Below, in pieces: positions 15,601 through 17,110 of a stretch of 17,110 bases of DNA. The notes under the pieces are model-generated. The model was not told where the DNA came from. It made no database searches and was given only the letters and a program-made list of their open reading frames with translations. Source of the stretch: an uncultured Hungatella sp. (GTDB lineage Bacteria > Bacillota > Clostridia > Lachnospirales > Lachnospiraceae); assembly GCA_910588325.1 (NCBI GenBank), contig CAJUPP010000074.1, forward strand, positions 1-17,110, written 5' to 3'. The stretch's first letter is position 1, and every line of letters starts with the position of its first letter. The position numbers were made by a program, and so were the translations under genes.

Positions 15601-15910
15601 TGGCACCCAGAAAAGAGAGGAACTCATCTACTGTATTGCCTGCCATCACAGATACATCCGCACATTTTCCCTGGAGGAAAAGTACCAAAGGATCACCCAT
15701 GCAGAACTGACCATCTTCCACTGTGAACATGCGGGAAGCGTTCCTGACATACTCCGCATATTTGTCACGAACATAAAAGATATCCAACTCCCTGGCCTCC
15801 TCCAAAGTGGCCACTTCCAAAAAATCCAGGAAATCCACGCCGTTTTCCTCTGCCTCCCAAAGCGGCTTCAGTATTCCCAGGGAACCTTCCCCATAGGGGC
15901 TCCGGATCAT
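15600..15910 (-). pseudogene. Carboxylesterase type B remnant
   Basis: The frame from ATG 15910 (AAGGAG at 15915-15920) encodes about 102 residues matching the second half of type-B carboxylesterases: PLWEAEENGVDFLDFLEVAT, LEEARELDIFYVRDKYAEYV, then DPLVLFLQGKCADVSVMAGN and TVDEFLSFLG. The first residues MIRSPYGEG may be the genuine N-terminus, so roughly 250 residues including the GESAG nucleophile are missing. After SFLG the homology stops and SGNH-hydrolase sequence takes over in another frame, so the end (with the catalytic His) is also lost. It is the first gene behind the regulated promoter at 15966-15995. It was presumably an acetyl or feruloyl esterase gene of the xylan locus and is now inactive. 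Confidence 0.7.
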
Positions 15911-15940
15911 TCCGCTCCTTTTCCTGTCCGTCTTTTATTT

Positions 15941-15955
15941 GTTTAACGTTTTACT
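15941..15955 (-). promoter_or_regulatory. LacI-family operator, copy 2 (esterase/GH43 operon)
   Basis: GTTTAACGTTTTACT is identical over 15 bases to 12715-12729 and lies in the same place relative to its promoter, about 10 bases beyond the -10. The flanks differ, which argues for a conserved protein-binding site and against a recent duplication of the whole promoter. Confidence 0.72.
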
Positions 15956-15965
15956 ATTTAGGAAA

Positions 15966-15995
15966 ATTATATCTCTTATCCGGATTTCCTGTCAA
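15966..15995 (-). promoter_or_regulatory. Promoter of the esterase/GH43 operon
   Basis: On the minus strand: perfect TTGACA (15990-15995), an 18-base spacer and perfect TATAAT (15966-15971). It is placed directly after the LacI gene terminator. Confidence 0.8.
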
Positions 15996-16001
15996 CATGA
16001 A

Positions 16002-16037
16002 ACGCCAGCCAAAACCCTTTGCTGTTTCAGCTGACGT
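16002..16037 (-). terminator. Terminator of the LacI-family gene
   Basis: Arms 16002-16015 and 16024-16037 pair over 14 positions, including G-T wobbles, around an 8-base loop. The structure begins 3 bases after the LacI stop codon. The following T tract is short (TTT), but the stem is long. Confidence 0.65.
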
Positions 16038-16040
16038 CAT

Positions 16041-17080
16041 TTAAATCGTATGAACTGACTCCCGTTCTGTAAAAGTACAAGGAATCAAAATCTTCTCAGG
16101 TATTTCTTCCTGTGCCTCTTCCATCTGTTTTAATAAATAATCTGCTGACACATTCCCAATTTCCCTAAGCGGCAATGCCATGGTGGTTAATCCCGGGACA
16201 AAATACTCCGCAATATCGTGATTATCAAAGCCAGCCACCGCAATATCTCTCCCCGCCCTGAGTCCTATCTCATCCAGACAACGGTAAACCCCTCCTGCCA
16301 TTCTGTCCGCCATGCAAAAAACTGCCGTAACATCCTCTTTCAGCAGCTCTCTTGCTTCCTGATAGGCGCCCTCCTTCTCCCAGTCCGCATATCTGACCCA
16401 GGAAGGATTAAACAAAATCCGATTTTCAAACAGGGCCTTCTGATATCCCTGAAGTCTCTGCTGCGTATGGATATTGTTCTCTCTTCCTCCTATTACTCCT
16501 ATCTTCCTGTGCCCCCTGGATATCAGATAATGAATCATCTCACAGGCAGATTTCTTATCATCTATAGCAACGGAAGGCACTCTCCTGTTATCTGTAAAGG
16601 CATAGGCCATCACAGCCGGCGTTTTAAAATCCTCCGAAAAACAATGAATCACTCGGGCATGGCCTGCAATATAAATGATACCGTCCACCCTGATAGATTC
16701 CAGTTCCTTAAGCGTAGGATCCAGGATCGAATGATAACTGCTTTCATTGTCGTACCAGGAATCGCTCCATCTGGCATACAAACGCAGATTTTTTACAACA
16801 GCCCGGTATCCTTTTTCCTCACAGCGGCTCATAATTCCATCCACTATTTCCGGTGTTGTAAACTGTGCAATATCCTCCGCTATAATCCCAATTGTCTTGG
16901 TTTTCTGGTTTCTCAGTCCCTGAGCGATATAATTGGGCCTGTACCCCCCTCTTTTCCACGGTATCCAATACTCTCTGTCTGGTTTCTTCACTGACCTTTG
17001 GCTTACCGTTCAGAATGTTTGACACTGTAGCAGGCGAAACCCTGCACTCTTTGGCAATTTCCTTTAATGGAACCCTTTAT
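16041..17080 (-). pseudogene. LacI/GalR-family transcriptional regulator, frameshifted
   Basis: The ligand-binding part is intact in one frame: KTKTIGIIAEDIAQFTTPEI, SVAIDDKKSACEMIHYLISR, GHRKIGVIGG, VTAVFCMADRMAGG and VAGFDNHDIAEYFVPGLTTM. The helix-turn-helix (KEIAKECRVSPATVSNILNG) and hinge start (VSEETRQRVLDTVEKRG) are in another frame. The two join at a G6 run (16944-16949); with five G the protein would read EKRG-YRPNYIAQGL. A second extra G near 17061 breaks the first helix: without it the sequence reads SIKEIAKEC. No ATG is seen where the start is expected (near 17080, after an AAAGGA site). Either the regulator is a recent pseudogene or these are sequence errors near the contig end. 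It is the obvious candidate to bind the two identical operators downstream and to sense an imported sugar. Confidence 0.75.
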
Positions 17081-17110
17081 GTTATCCTTTTTGATGAAAA
17101 ATGATTTTGA

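Noticed and set aside
15996..16011. Possible CcpA cre box near the second promoter
   Set aside because: The sequence ATGAAACGCCAGCCAA is one base short in the left half and lacks the required symmetry.
16218..16994. 258-codon open frame on the plus strand
   Set aside because: Antisense shadow of the LacI-family ligand-binding domain.
1..17110. tRNA, rRNA, CRISPR arrays or riboswitches
   Set aside because: No repeat-spacer pattern, cloverleaf-like conserved T-loop sequence or known riboswitch core was seen by eye on either strand.

Overview
The window looks like a chromosomal segment of a low-to-mid GC Gram-positive gut anaerobe, probably a Lachnospiraceae-type Clostridium relative. This rests on consensus AGGAGG ribosome binding sites, sigma-A promoters with extended -10 boxes, an Lpl-type sugar ABC transporter with a lipoprotein binding protein, several GH43 glycosidases, a LacI-family regulator and an IS66-type element of the clostridial kind. 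Every gene I support lies on the minus strand, so the region is read from high to low coordinates.

Right part (about 17100 to 5375) is a xylan or arabinoxylan oligosaccharide utilisation locus. It opens with a LacI-family regulator that appears frameshifted (17080-16041) and a hairpin terminator. Next comes a promoter with a 15-base operator, then a chimeric remnant of a carboxylesterase and an SGNH hydrolase (15910-14956). An intact GH43-type glycosidase (14926-13271) and a stop-riddled GH43 remnant (13259-12919) follow, ending at a strong terminator. A second promoter carries the identical operator and drives two LplB/LplC-like permeases and a lipoprotein solute-binding protein. After a hairpin and a secondary promoter come two more GH43 enzymes, one with a C-terminal concanavalin-like domain. 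None of the glycosidases has a signal peptide, so the model is import of short oligosaccharides followed by cytoplasmic trimming. No ABC ATPase gene is present, as is usual for this transporter type.

Middle (about 5260 to 4190) is an IS66-type insertion element whose transposase has lost its catalytic centre but kept both ends.

Left part (4051 to 910) is a three-gene module with visibly lower GC: a DUF262 protein, a DUF3696/AAA15-type ATPase and an unrecognised 260-residue protein started by TTG. It has its own promoter and looks like a horizontally acquired candidate defence module. Beyond it (854 to 250) lies a fused remnant of a HAD phosphatase N-terminus and a GH43 C-terminal domain. At the window edge is the start of an esterase gene with its own promoter.

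A recurring pattern is genes that keep their two ends but have lost the middle, sometimes with in-frame stops as well. This occurs in five places and is the most unusual structural feature of the window alongside the defence module and the duplicated operator.
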